A stretch of DNA of 64,000 nt. It comes from Leptasterias polaris (lineage: Eukaryota; Echinodermata; Asteroidea; Forcipulatida; Asteriidae). The translations under genes and the position numbers were made by a program. Location of the stretch: assembly GCA_037783415.1 (NCBI GenBank), contig JAZGTN010000005.1, positions 1,798,001 through 1,862,000 on the forward strand, written 5' to 3'. Of this stretch, positions 11,119 through 23,205 are shown in pieces; position 1 is the stretch's first letter; every line of letters begins with the position of its first letter. The notes beneath the pieces are model-generated. The model searched no databases, had not been told where the DNA came from, and saw only the letters and a program-made list of their open reading frames with translations.

Positions 11119-11777
11119 GCTCAACTCACACACACCCAAGTGTGTAAACACCTGCAATCGTGGACCTCCTATTGTTCCTCCTTTGTTTATACTCGAACCT
11201 TTTTGCAACAGCTCCCAATGGTTTTGTACACGTTTTCCAACCGTGGACCTTTCCCGAACCGTGGACCTATTGTCCTCTTTTGTTATAGGTCCCCGGTTTT
11301 AAAGTGTATACTCACCCACACGTACACGCAGTAAAAGCCCAGCCAAATCAGTGTGTTAAAAGTCAGTGATTTGGCTGAGCTCTTACTGAGTAGGTAACCA
11401 CATTCAAACCGGGCACCTATAACAAAAGAGGACAATAGGTCCACGGTTGCTATCACAAAGGAAAGCATTGTGGTCCACGGTTGCTATCACAAAGAGTTGA
11501 ACAAAGGAGGGTCCGCGATTGCAGGCTGTTACACACCTGGGTGCGTGTGTGTGGTCTTACACATGCCAACTTACGGGGTACTTTTAACAATGGAACAATG
11601 GACCCCACAAGGTAATTTCTATAGGAACAATTGGGCCCCACAAGGGAATTCTTCAGAAAAGGGAATAATAGAACAACAATAGCAGTACTCCCAAAAACCA
11701 AAAGCCCCCCGCGCCCCCCCCCCCCCCCCCCCCCTGGGTGCGCCGTTGGTTGAGCTTACGGGATTGCCCTTGTGGGG
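11099..11777. mobile_element. Foldback element at the end of gene A
   Basis: The left end (CCACAAGGGCAACCC, TAAGCTCAAC) is the reverse complement of the right end (GTTGAGCTTA near 11753 and TGCCCTTGTGG near 11765). Inside, blocks such as CCGTGGACCTATTGTCCTC and TTTGTTATAGG are repeated in inverted order around a centre near 11355 (CCAGCCAAATCAGTG / CAGTGATTTGGCTG). A C-rich run lies at 11715-11735. Another copy of the interior is at 44480-44720 and the central motif recurs at 12131-12156. Confidence 0.7.
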
Positions 11778-12600
11778 TCTTTTACACAACAGTGCTTCAT
11801 CATAAGAACGTTGAATCCATCAATGATTACCGAGGTGAAAGCGGGTAACAACCAGATCTCTGGATGCAGCTTTCACAAATGGACACAGGGGAATTAAGTA
11901 TTATAGTACAGCTATTGTTAGGTTAATTATAAGGAGAATAGCTTCTGATCAGAATGGTAAAAAGCTGTAGTACTAGTCGTATCAAATTTCATAGAAAGGG
12001 TCTCTTACTTTTCATTTGAACTATTATGTGTTAACATAGTATACTAAAGTGTAAGCATTAGTAACAGTTTGTTTGAAACTTGTGTTCACTAACATCACTC
12101 CAAAAATTTGAATCACCCTTTTAATTTTTAAAAGTCAGTGATTTGGCTGAGCTTTTTCTGTTTTTGACTATTTTGTGCTAATAATTAGTACGTGAGTCAA
12201 TTCAACTACTGAGGTCACCTTCTGCAATAGTAAAACATTTAGTAAAATTGTATCTGGTAGTTTGATTTTACATGAAAAGGTTTGTCTATACGTGTGTGAC
12301 ATCAGACAACTACAAATAGTTGACTTCCAATTGCATTATTCTTAAAACTTCTATAGACAATAGGAATAATTTGCCCATAATTATATATATAAAGCAATAG
12401 TCCTCTTAGTAGATTTTGTTTCAAGTTTTTGTAAGGCGGTAGAAAAGGTTGTCACCACTGTGTGTGTGACTGAAAACTCTGTAACGTGTGTCACTGAAAC
12501 TCTGTAAACGTGTGCCAATTGGCTCACTTGTTTCTAATAAGGAATGTTGTACTAAACACACTCTAATAATGATTATTACAAACACAACTGAACAATGCAC
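11778..12600. other. Intergenic, one foldback fragment
   Basis: Only the 12131-12156 fragment (AAAAGTCAGTGATTTGGCTG) relates to the neighbouring foldback element. Otherwise no gene or bounded repeat was seen. Confidence 0.4.
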
Positions 12601-12609
12601 CGAGTATAA

Positions 12610-12835
12610 CAACCTACGTACCATATGGGTATCAAATTGTGGGCAATCCCATCTGGGCAAAATATGCAGTTGCCCATATGGGTACCATATGAGGAAAACA
12701 TTGGTTATCCCATATGGGAAAAATATGCAGTGTCCCATAATGGGTAGCATATGGGGAAAACATGGGCAATCCCATATTATGGGCAGAATATGCAAGGGCC
12801 CATATTGGTATCATATGGGACCCATAATATGGGAA
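12610..12835. repeat. CCCATATGGG-type degenerate tandem repeat
   Basis: A unit of about 66 bp with GGGCAATCCCAT, AAATATGCAG and CCCATATGGG is repeated about three times with drift. The palindromic core lets both strands read as weak open frames, which I do not take as coding. Similar wording (CATATGGGTATAATATGG, GGGCATTCCC) recurs at 52960-53010. Confidence 0.65.
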
Positions 12836-13124
12836 TGCTACCTGGCAAGATTCAGTTCAACACTAAGTTTGATCGATAACGCATCTTGAATGAATTGAAT
12901 CTTTTCCAAATAGCATTCAAGCAGTCTTTCATAATGTACTGTTTTCAGTCAGTACACAGAGCACAAACACTATGCAAAAGACAGCGTGCATTTCATCAAG
13001 ATCCTATACTTGCTGCATTGTGCTAAATTTTAAGTCATCTTTAGTCGGTATATTTGTTGAAAATCTTACTATTCATTTAAGATAGACAGAGTGTAGATTT
13101 GTGCACAGACAATAAGTTTTTGAA

Positions 13125-13560
13125 GGTCACACACGTAACATTTAGACACAAACGTAACACAAGACATGTGTGACCCCTTATTGTTGTGTTTTTTGAACTG
13201 TTTGATTTCTTGTTTTAAGTTTTTTGTAATATTAATTTAGGGACTACTAACTTGTTTGCCACATAAAATAAATTGGTTTTGGGTTTTTATTTTAGGTTTT
13301 GTATGTATTAAAAGTGTTATGTATTTTTGCTATCTAAATTGTTTAAATACCGTCAAACAAAACAATTTAACCTCCACTTATAAAATGCATTATTCGAAAA
13401 ATGTTACGTGGAAATCTAGCAAACTACAATTTTGTGTAAACTTTGGGGGAGGGTGTGACTTTCACAAAAATTTATATTTTCTGACTCAAACCACAAGCTT
13501 TTTTAACGTTACTAATTTGTATGATATTTTTTATTTCTTTAAAAAGAAAAAAAAATCATT
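13125..13560. repeat. Dispersed repeat family R1, copy 1
   Basis: Matches 31560-32010 in the same orientation: CGTAACACAAGACA(T/A)GTGTGACCCC, CTTGTTTTAAGTTTTTTGT and TTATTCGAAAAATGTTAC blocks occur in the same order. No coding potential or terminal structure was resolved; likely a non-autonomous element. Confidence 0.6.
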
Positions 13561-15343
13561 GCATTTTGCCACATAGTGAAACCATAACAATTTTGTACAG
13601 TGTGCTTGGATGGTTCCAGCTCACTTTTCAGAGATCGGCTCATTTATTGATTCAGGCAGAGGCAGTCTGTAGAGAAAATACAAAAGTGTATCCTTTGTTA
13701 ACTGTTGTGTGAAAAAAAAAAGAAAAAAAAAAAAATCCCGGTTTGGTTTACTTTTTCTCTCATCTTTATGTACTTGGTTTATGTATTTTGTGTATGGTTT
13801 TTCTCGGTCAAATAAATAGTAAAAAATAACAACTGCATGGTGCATCTTTAAAACTTGGTGTTTGTGAATCGTTGCTAGGGATGAGATTTGTCAAATGTGA
13901 AAATTCTTGAAATGGCTTTTGACCTGTGCTCCCTCTTAATATAGACTTGGTTCCAAGTCTGCGATCGTGGTTTTTAGTGTACCTGGAAGCCAATACATTA
14001 CTGCTTGAAATAGCGCCCTCTTGTTGATTAACCTCTTTTTAACCAACGATCACAGACTTGGGAATCTCAATCTTGTTCATCGGTTTGTACACACCCTCTG
14101 CAAATTAGTCCAAAACTGGACGGAACTATTTGATTGGTCAGAATCTCAGAAACAGTCAATAAAATTCATTTTCAAACTGAACCGTTTATTCCACGGGATA
14201 TAGTACAGAAATACAACATTGATGCACATGTGACTAAACCTGCCTCTGCTAAGCGATTCAACTTGCAGTTTGGAATTTTAAAAAACAAAGTAATTCTAAT
14301 TTTTAAACTAAAGATAAATAAAAAACGTTGGGAAAAAATCACCTGAAAATTCCATTCAAATCATAGGTAACACAGTTTTTCGTCTAGTAAGGATCAGGTT
14401 ATTTGTCATCTTTATTTTTCAACATTTTAAGACTGGGTTGCTCTAAAAATCAAATAAGTGGTGGCAGATTTTTTTTATGGATTTCGTTTATTCTTTGCAC
14501 ATGAGGCTCTCAACCAAAGTGTAAAAAGAAAGCATATTTTTTTGCATCCACACTTTGGTTGCCATGGCAACGGGTGAAAATAGAAATTTACCATATTTCA
14601 CCCAATTTAGCTCTTTTCATAAGTAAAAATGACCGAAGGTTGTGAGCTTCACTGTATAAATACCAAATAGTTGACCTATACCTGTCAGCTAAATATGGTA
14701 AATATACATAATTAATCTTTCCAAAAATGTACTTGGTACAAGTACAGGTGATTGTGAATGGAAGATTCCATTAGTCCGAAAGTAACATATTTAGTAAAGT
14801 TTTGCTTTCAGGATTGAAAGATAAGATGTTGGTCTGTAAGAATAAGAAGATTTTTTTATTTTTTATTTTGTGTACCGGGGAGCAGTGTTGCCAGAAACTT
14901 TATGCTTTTTTTGAAATAAAAATATATATTTTCAAATTTCATAAAATGGAAAATAATGCTCTATAATGACTTTCTACATGCTGATCAATGATGCTGATTG
15001 ACAAAATACCAGGTTGAGCAAGGCACTTAACCATTATTTGCTTCCTAAAAAGTTGGAGAGGTAGTGCATTCTTCTCTACCAGCCAGGCTTTTATTAGATG
15101 ATACCCAGCGCTTGCACACTTACGAAATGGTGGTAACAGACTGAACTCCTAAAGTACGCGGTTCATTCCGATCCGCTGTTGAATCCTCGTTCATGGAGAA
15201 GACACATACATACATTTAGCGGAACATGCTACTTAGTTCTAGGGGAGTGGCAACGTCAGAACGTGCCCCTGGCGACAGTTGAATTGGGTAATTGACAGTT
15301 AAGTTTTAGTGTAACCCTCACCTTCATGTTTAGGTGATGGAAT
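13561..15343. other. Intergenic, repeats only
   Basis: Contains imperfect inverted repeats at 13940-13975 / 14028-14066 (CAAGTCTGCGATCGTGG-like) and at 14512-14570 (CAACCAAAGTGT ... CACTTTGGTTG). Around 15000-15120 the words GAGCAAGGCACTTAACCATT and TACCAGCCAGGC look like a SINE tail common in echinoderms. No gene recognised. Confidence 0.4.
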
Positions 15344-16239
15344 CAGGGGCGGATCCAGGATTTTCCAAACGGGGGGCGTGAAATTTACGAAGCAGCAAAT
15401 GGTGAATGCAATTTGTGGCTCCTACGAGCGCGTAACGCGAGGCCCTTACGGCATGGGCCGGTTCCGGGGCCCGCTTAAATGCTCCGAAACAGTTAGGATT
15501 CTAGATGCTCTGTGGTGCGATCTCATGCAATATCTGACCACTTTTGTTTTAGCAAGATCATCATTAAAACTTAATTTTCGAGTTGGGAGTCATTGATTTG
15601 AATCAGCCATCCTGAGTTTATAAAAATCAAAATGCAGGCTACAAATACTTACTCAGGGGGAAAAAACTGTTGGGTGAGACAAACGATAGTGCAATTTTTA
15701 ATATAATTAACCAAATAGTGTCTCTTTGTCTATAATTTTTCACATACTTGAGGATTCGAATGCGACACAAAATATGTTACTACTGATAAGAACAAGTTGT
15801 GCTTGTCATCAGTGACAGCGCGATCGAGCAACAATACCATTATATGTACGAAAATGTGAGGGTAGGCCTATTGGCCTAGCCCCCATCCTCCAGCCCTGCA
15901 TCGTATCGGTGTACTATCTGCACAATTGATAATTGTTCATCAGAAATATGGGTTATGAAAGAAAACAAATGTGGTGAACAGTCACAACGGAGAGTAAACT
16001 GGCTCAGGAAGCCTACTGACGGTGCCTAATTATGCCAATGTGGTTTTACTTTGGAGGATACTTATTTTAAATCTTCGGACATAATTATTTGTTGGCAGGG
16101 GCCGTCACATTTGGAGCGAGGTAGGAAGAATTAACTTTAAAAAAAACCACTATTATGTTAATGTACATTTCATAGATGGCATAAAATACAGTGAAACAAT
16201 TTATGTGGTTCTTTTAAGGGCCCAAACGGCGGAGGTTGT

Positions 16240-18070
16240 TTCATTGCAACTTGTTTGACAACATTGTACATAATATTAAAGTTGGTGGTGACTGTGAAAC
16301 CAGAGTTGTTGGTAATTCAACAACGAACAATCGCATATTGTAACTTGTTTGATAACTTGTTTAAACATCCGTAAGATACCGAGATGTGCATTAAGTGAAA
16401 ATCACGTAAAGTTCACCAGCCAGTGGATTGGTGGTCACTGTAAAACTAAAATTGTTGGCGTTTCAACAACAAACTATTCGCATATTATAAAAAACAAAAA
16501 CAAAAAAATACGCGTTTAACGTATGTATAATAACCAGGTGTGTTAATACACACGTAAAGTTACGTGAAAGTCACGTAAAATTCACCGGTTGATTGGTGGT
16601 GACTGGGAAACCAGATTTGTTGGTGTTTCAACAACAAACTATTCGCATGTTGTGAAAACCAAATAATCACGTCTTTTTTTACATGCGTAAGAAATGTAGG
16701 TGTGCATTAAGTTAAAATCACGTAAGGTACACCAGTCGATTGGTGGTGACTGGGAAACCAGATTTGTTGGTGTTTCAACAACAAACTATTCGCATGTTGT
16801 GACAAAAAAATAATCACGTGTCTAACCTCCGTAAGAGACCAAGGTTTGCATTTAGTGAAAATTACGTAAGGTTCACCAGTGGATTGGTGGTGACTGGGAA
16901 ACCAGATTTGTTGGTGTTTCAACAACAAACTATTCGCATGTTGTGAAAACCAAACAATCACGTCTTTTACATGCGTAAGATATGTAGGTGTTCATTTAGT
17001 GAAAATCACGTAAGGTTCACCAGTTGATTGGTGGTGACTGGGAAACCAGATTTGTTGGTGTTTTAACAACGTAGTATTCGTATATTGTTGAAACCAAATA
17101 ATTACGTTTTTTACCTCCGTAGTAAGAGACCAAGGTTTGCATTTAGTGAAAATCACGTGAGGTACACCAGTGGATTGGTGGTGACTGGGAAACCAGATTT
17201 GTTGGTGTTTCAACAACAAACTATTCGCATGGTGTGAAAACAAAATAATCACGTCTTTTACATGCGTAAGATATGTAGGTGTGCATGTAGTGAAAATCAC
17301 GTAAGATTCACCAGTGGATTGGTGGTGACTGGGAAACCAGATTTGTTGGTGTTTCAACAACAAACTATTCGCATGGTGTGAAAACCAAACAATCACGTCT
17401 TTTACATTCGTAAGAAATGTAGGTGTGCATTTAGTGAAAATCACGTAAGGTTCACCAGCGGATTGGTGGTGACTGGGAAACCAGATTTGTTGGTGTTTCA
17501 ACAACGCAGTATTCGCATATTGTTGAAACCAAATAATCACGTGTTCAACCTCCGTAAGAGACCAAGGTTTGCATTTAGTGAAAATCCCGTAAGGTACACC
17601 AGTGGATTGGTGGTGACTGGGAAACCAGATTTGTTGGTGTTTCAACAACAAACTATTCGCATGTTGTGAAAACCAAATAATCACGTCTTTTACATGCGTA
17701 AGATATGTAGGTGTGCATTTAGTGAAAATCACGTAAGATTCACCAGTGGATTGGTGGTGACTGGGAAACCAGATTTGTTGGTGTTTCAACAACGCAGTAT
17801 TCACATATTGTTGAAACCAAATGATCACGTGTTCAACCTCCGTAAGAGACCAAGGTTTGTATTTAGTGAAAATCCCGTAAGGTACACCAGTGGATTGGTG
17901 GTGACTGGGAAACCAAATTTGTTGGTGTTTCAACAACAAACTATTTACATATTGTGGAAACCAAATCATCACGTGTTTAAGGTCCGCAAGATATGTAGGT
18001 GTGCATTTAGTGATAATTACGTTAATTTCACTCGTGAATTTCTGGTAACTGTAGAACGACAATTGTTAGT
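16240..18070. repeat. ~145-bp satellite array inside the TIR element
   Basis: About twelve copies built around GGTGGTGACTGGGAAACCAG, TTGTTGGTGTTTCAACAAC and an AATCACGT block. Two subtypes alternate (one with TTTTACATGCGTAAGA, one with CCTCCGTAAGAGACCAAGG), making a higher-order unit of about 290 bp. Copies at the left edge (16240-16560) are most diverged. Because most units are 144-147 bp, frames stay open for over 1 kb on the - strand; I regard this as a by-product of periodicity. Confidence 0.9.
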
Positions 18071-18489
18071 GTTTTAACAACGATGTAATTTCCTTTCCTC
18101 GACACCAAAAATTACAAGTTTGAATCACGTGAAATGCTCTAGTGAATAAGTGGTAATTGTATCGTAAATATAACTTCAAAATTTCAGTTCCAGAAATCAC
18201 GTTACTTTATTCACGTGATTAATATGCGAAACGAACGTTTGATAAGAACGAGAAAAATGGTTCCCCCTTATACCAATAAAAATCACGTAATTTTAACGTG
18301 ATGATTTGGTTCAAAATCTTGCACACCTATGTTTCACTGAATATTCACTAGATAAACTGGTGATTTTTTGGTGTCTGTTTACTGGGTACTAGTTTAAAAG
18401 AAACACAACAGATATTAACCCTCTTTCTTGAATACACAACAAATCTGTGATATTCTGAACAGAGTGAGACACCATGATTATACAATGTT

Positions 18490-19240
18490 ATGTCTTCACG
18501 AGCCCCATATACATGTAGGGCCAATCCACTTCGTTCGTATCCTTGCCAATTGGGCCTAGCACCATTGCAATCCTATTGTTGTGTCCGATGTAATTTTTAA
18601 TCCGGGTTATAAAACTTATCGATCAAATAATGCTACTGTAGGCCTACTTGTAGAAAGCCCTAATGCTAAACTTTTTCTTTTAAAAATTGGATGCCTTTCG
18701 AGTCGCGAGAGTGAATTTTTTGATCACGTATTAACAACTTGCGCGTGAACCATACAAGTTGGGTTCCCTGAACAATTTCACAACATTTATACGATCTAAT
18801 GGGGACCAGACTGATTTACATAACGCGCTGAGCATAATATCTTTTGCGCAGACGGGCTTAAGATGCGCACCGCATTACACGTATTTCACAAAACCTTGAT
18901 GGCGCGCTGAGCGAATCAATCTGGTCCCCATTAAATATCAGCAGTTGATCGTCTAACTGTTGTGGATTTTTGTGGGAACCTGACAATGGTTTTCGAGCAA
19001 GTTAATAATTAAGTGGGAAAAAAATCACACTCGCCATTCGAAAAGCAAACAATGTTCCCAAAAGATCTGTGATCATTAAAAAGCAATTAAGCATAAGGGC
19101 TTTCTACAAGTACAGTAGCATTTGATCAGTACGTTTCATAACCCGGATTAAAAATAAAATCGGGCACAAAAATAGGAATGCAATGGTGCTAGAGCCAAGG
19201 ATACGAAGTGGATTGGCCCTATTCATGGGGCTATGTTTTC
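18490..19240. repeat. Large imperfect palindrome inside the TIR element
   Basis: The left arm (18490-18690: GGGCCAATCCACTTCGT, AATCCGGGTTATAAAAC, CTTGTAGAAAGCCCTAATGC) is the complement of the right arm (19070-19235: GGGCTTTCTACAAG, CATAACCCGGATT, GAAGTGGATTGGCCC). Inner blocks ATGGGGACCAGACTGATT and AATCAATCTGGTCCCCAT continue the symmetry towards 18870. Confidence 0.8.
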
Positions 19241-19698
19241 ACTTTTTTTAAATCTTATATTAATACTAGTTTCCGAAGTTCGTATTGTAAAAGTCACATT
19301 GCATTTAGCGCGCGCGCGTGCTGACCTCCAGCCAGAAACTTCTTTGCACAATGTACACACACAGGTGGCATGGTCGACTCACGCTGCGGGTGTATGATCT
19401 TCACGCCCCCGGACCCCGCACCAGGCATTTTGCACGGTGTTTCGCGCTTATGTTCAGTGTGTGAGAAAAACACGATGTCCACACAAGTCACACAGATTCC
19501 TCATAAGTCAGTGAATTAATAGTGGTCCACAAATGAAACAAAGTGTACGAGGAACAGATTATTAGTAGCTTTTTTGAAAAAAAATAGGTAGGGCCTATGT
19601 CATTAACTTTGTCTCTCCCTCATTTTTTATTTTATTTTTTTTTCCAACCAAAAGGGGGGGGGGGCGTGCGCCCCCACGCTCCCCTGTATCCGCCCCTG

Positions 19699-20019
19699 CG
19701 GAATAGCATACACGTATAGACCTCATAAAAAATAAAATAAAAACATATTTAAAACATGGTCGGTGGAATACATTTTTATGGCCAAGGCCTGAAATAATTT
19801 TTCGTAATCAAACATGCAATTTATACGTTGATTCAACTTACCAACTCATTTCTCAATCAAAGATTTCAGCATGAAACTCAAACTACTGCTTCCCGGCAGG
19901 CCGGCTGCATGCCAGCCTCATCATATGTTATCTGTCTCTATACTGCTGAAAACTGAAGTATATGTAGTTCTTTGGTTATGGCATGGGGATTGAAGGTAGA
20001 TTTTGTTACATCATATCGC
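19699..20019. other. Intergenic, no gene seen
   Basis: AT-rich flank of the TIR element without recognisable content. Confidence 0.4.
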
Positions 20020-20457
20020 TTAGACATGTAGCTGCCTCTCAGGCACCATGTTTGCCTTCGTACTGTGTTTACAAGAGCACCACAGACTCTGCCTTCTACT
20101 TCCCTTGCTTCGGTATCCACGTACATACCTTTTCTAAACAAATAATCCAAAATAAACACCATTAGTACATTTATCATGCTTTAACTCACACAAAAAGTGT
20201 GACATTTATTTGGAAATATCTTATGCTTTACGAGACATTTGTTCAAGACACAATTTATATGAAAATACATAATAGGCATGTAAACGGCAAAAAGTTACGA
20301 ATAGTATTTTGTACACTTGTCACTCTATGAGGTCCGTGGAGACGGTAGCGGAACAAACCTCGTAGTTCATAGTACTAGTACTAGTAGTAGTACTGTAGGA
20401 GTAAACCATGCCAAGGACACAAAAAGCATAACATAACTGGTTTACCTTACGTGCCAT
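20020..20457 (-). CDS. Possible two-exon small basic protein
   Basis: On the - strand, ATG-GCA-CGT-AAG (20457-20446) is followed at once by GTAAAC, and a good acceptor TTATTTGTTTAG precedes 20133. Joined in phase this gives a 41-residue basic peptide starting MARKKRYVRGYRSKGSRRQS and ending VPERQLHV with TAA at 20022-20020. I do not recognise the product. The second exon is also open in another frame (19938-20133), so frame and reality are uncertain; no promoter or poly(A) signal was established. Confidence 0.22.
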
Positions 20458-21080
20458 GATGATTGCTATGTGGCCAAGGTCTGTCGTAGTGATTACCAAT
20501 ACCACGGTAGGAGTGCAACAACTGACCTATCATGTTGGTCTTCAAATCTCCTTTTCTCACAGTAAAAGCACACAATCATTAGCCTCTTTTGTACTTGACA
20601 ACAAAATGATTACTACTGCGGAGACTTGGCGCAAAGACACGCGAGTTGTTGTGTGGAAATCATAATTTGTTAGGTGAAGCTAGACTGAAGTCCCCCTGTC
20701 TTATTCGCTGGAGGTACACTGATGTACATCATGTACGTACACACTCTCTCTATTTTATGCGTGCATGCACTACTCTCTACAAGATAGCAGACAATAATTT
20801 TATGGGATACAATGATTTCATTGGCTAAACGTGCAGTGACGTAAGCTTTCCATATGTGTTATGATTGGTCCAAGGTGATGTAGTTTGTCACAAAGTCAGC
20901 TGGCACTCTCTTGGTCGTCTGCTGCTTGAAGCAGCTTGTGTGGTTGTGCACAATTGTTGTTTTATTTCTCTGTGTGAAATGAATGCGAGGTCAAAGATAC
21001 TGCTTGATTGGCGACGTTCATTTTGTTTTACGAAGTCGCCGATCGCAACACAAGTTGCTACCCGCAACACTAATAGATCG
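20458..21080. other. Intergenic, no gene seen
   Basis: No convincing exon. A CCAAT-type word (TTATGATTGGTCC) is at 20861 and a CTAGTACTAGTAGTAGTACT simple-repeat stretch lies near 20370 just to the left. Confidence 0.4.
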
Positions 21081-21229
21081 ATCCATTAAGCCCCGCCTCC
21101 TTACGAGTTGACCAATCACAGCCGCGAAACCCGATCACCGTTAGTGCAAAGATCGCCAAAACGGCTCAAATGGTGATCAGATTTCGCGGTTGTGATTGGT
21201 CAATGAGAAATGGGCGTGGCTTAATGGAT
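21081..21229. mobile_element. 149-bp palindromic MITE
   Basis: The arms start ATCCATTAAGCC and end GGCTTAATGGAT, with inner complements GACCAATCACAGCCGCGAAA and TTCGCGGTTGTGATTGGTC, so about 60 bp pair on each side of a spacer at 21150-21165. The arms hold opposed CCAAT boxes. No coding capacity. Target duplication not resolved. Confidence 0.75.
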
Positions 21230-21424
21230 CGGTGTATTACTGGGGAAAAGATATGTATCACACAAAGTACGAGTGGTGTAGGCCTAATTAGGTTTTTTAA
21301 CTGATTCCACTATTTGTAGTGATTAAATACTTAAAATTAACTATATTTTGTGAGTGATATGAGTCTTATAATGTGTGTTAAGCACATACTCTTCAGTACT
21401 TACCCGAGCTCTGTGAAAACAAAA

Positions 21425-21605
21425 TTCACATGCAAATCACTCGGGGTGGGACCTGCGACCTTTCGCAATCCTAAAAAAGCAATGAAGGTCATGGGTTCGA
21501 ATCCCACCCAAAGGATTTGTCTGGATTTGAGTATACAGTGCTTAACACACATCGGTGTAAGAGTAAAACAAAATTATATTCTTTATCCCCGATGCAAAAA
21601 TTCAA
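21425..21605 (+). mobile_element. tRNA-derived SINE fragment
   Basis: Contains a perfect pol III B-box-like word GGTTCGAATCC at 21494-21504 within GGTCATGGGTTCGAATCCC. Upstream GGTGGGACCTGCGACCTT is its approximate complement, so the fragment is folded back on itself. The downstream block GAGTATACAGTGC...ATCGGTGTAAGAG...TTCTTTATCCC recurs at 25948-26015. It lacks a full tRNA cloverleaf, hence a SINE and not a tRNA gene. Confidence 0.6.
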
Positions 21606-22920
21606 TTTATATTAGTCTTGTTTTTGTGATGGTTGGGTTTTTTCCAACCATCCGCGGGATCGTGTTGACCAACATGAACATAAGAAGTAACACCTTCAGG
21701 CACAATCTCCGTGTTCAGATAATTTATTAAGTTGCTACATTATTTACAAGGGTTGCCGAATCTCCCACTTTGGTATGAGACCAAACAATCAACGGTAAAG
21801 CATTTGAACATAAGAACAAGTACACAGTCATAATGACCTGACACACACGCTTCTGGACGACAGACCACGAGGGTGTGTGCCCAATGGGTTTTATACTGCT
21901 AACGGTATTCAAAAAGGTATTCAATTACGTAATAAAGCATTCCAACTTAAACTATGGGAGATTCGGTATAAAGCATTCATTAAATTAATACAATCGATCT
22001 GTTACATCATCACATTTTTAAGCGACGCTCTTTATCAATTTTATAATAAACATTCCATTCAAAAGTGGCAAAAAATCACACTATATTAGGATCGGTATAG
22101 CAATTTGTTTTTAATTTATCGGCCCAATTAGCTGCAACGGAATATTTAGACGAGGTATGATGAAGTCTCTGTGATTGAACTCGACAAATTAAATATTTGT
22201 GAATTACGAGATCTGTATATTTTGTTTGAAAACCACCGGTTTATTTTTTTTAAAGAATACAACCAGATTTTGAGAAAGTTTAGGGCAGTCCATATTAACT
22301 GTAGGCTACATAGTACAGCTTATAAGGATCGAAATTAAATTGAGTCCCTTACCTTGATTTAATTTGGTCAAGTTTATCATTATGACCTGAAGTTTGTGTG
22401 ATACATATATCTTTTCTTCAGTGAATTCCTGTTGCGGGCAGTACGTTGCGATATGTCTCCAAACTGCCACACCTGCAATGAGAGGGGACTTAATTCACCA
22501 CCTGCACCATATGATGAACTTCCATTACCGTTCTAAAAACCTGCCTGTAGTAGAGCTAGCCATAACAGTTTGGGGGACAGCACTTTTCAAGAATGTAGGG
22601 CTGCTTGCAAAGAAATAAAATCCCCAATTCCTTCGACAGCATTGTTTGACACCATCGAAGCAGCCCCAAAAGATCCTCTCATCTTGGCAAAACTGCATTT
22701 TCTTCAGGCTGTATAGGTTATCTAAATCTTCAGCCCCTTTTGGACCAAGTGTCATTATCGGTATTGATGATCCATTGCTAAACGCGCAGCGCACTTACAC
22801 GGGGCTATCCAGTCCGCCATTTTGGTAGCCAAAACATACACAAATGAATGGGAGACTTTAGAATGCAGGTAGTTCTGCGAGCACATTCCAAGAACAATGG
22901 ATTTACCTGGTAAGTCAATC
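21606..22920. other. Intergenic, no firm gene
   Basis: A - strand open stretch (22525-22794) contains SLKKMQFCQDERIFWGC but matches nothing I know. On the - strand near 22828 ACCAAAATGGCGGAC followed 15 bases later by GTGTAAGT could be a start codon with a first-exon donor (MADWIAP). Support is too weak for a gene call. Confidence 0.3.
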
Positions 22921-23029
22921 TGCTACCACCTAGCATCCAAAAATGGTGGAAATGCTAGACTGGCATTGTGCAAGGGTGCATTCCAGTTTGTACAGTGGGT
23001 GGACATAATGGTGCCACAGACAATAAGAT

Positions 23030-23205
23030 ATTGGATCGGACATAATGGTTTGTAGGACATAATGGGTCGGGCATAACGGTCTGTAGGACATAATAGGTCT
23101 GACATAATGGTTTGAAGGAAAGCGTAGGACGGTCATAATGGTGTGTTGCCAAAAACAATGGGTCCGACAACATAATGGTTCAAATATGTTGTCAGGCTTA
23201 ACTGT
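23030..23205. repeat. GACATAATGGTCTGTAG degenerate minisatellite
   Basis: About eight drifting copies of an 18-22 bp word such as GGACATAATGGTTTGTA and GGACATAATAGGTCTGA. No function apparent. Confidence 0.6.

Larger units (their letters stand above)
15344..19698. mobile_element. 4.36-kb TIR DNA element (hAT-like ends)
   Basis: The ends are CAGGGGCGGATCCAGG at 15344 and its near complement CCTGTATCCGCCCCTG ending at 19698; both are followed inward by a G-rich GGGGGGCGTG stretch. The flanks share GGAAT (15339-15343 and 19700-19704), at most a partial target duplication. The interior holds a 145-bp satellite (16240-18070), a large palindrome (18490-19240) and a short - strand frame (19294-19491) with a single C-x2-C pair, but no transposase was recognised, so it is non-autonomous. 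The superfamily is inferred from TIR style only. Confidence 0.6.

Noticed and set aside
12421..12889. Overlapping 60-133 codon frames on both strands
   Set aside because: They read the palindromic CCCATATGGG repeat; no domain and no start context.
16992..18062. 356-codon open frame on the - strand (and long + strand frames) across the satellite
   Set aside because: Most units are multiples of three, so frames stay open by periodicity. The same residues merely repeat every 48 codons, there is no known domain, and both strands are open.
21481..21520. Possible tRNA gene around the GGTTCGAATCC box
   Set aside because: No A box at the right distance, no acceptor stem or anticodon arm; upstream is a partial inverted copy. 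Interpreted as a SINE.
22525..22794. 89-codon - strand frame with MQFCQDERIFWGC
   Set aside because: No recognised domain and no supported splice sites; kept only as a note in the intergenic entry.
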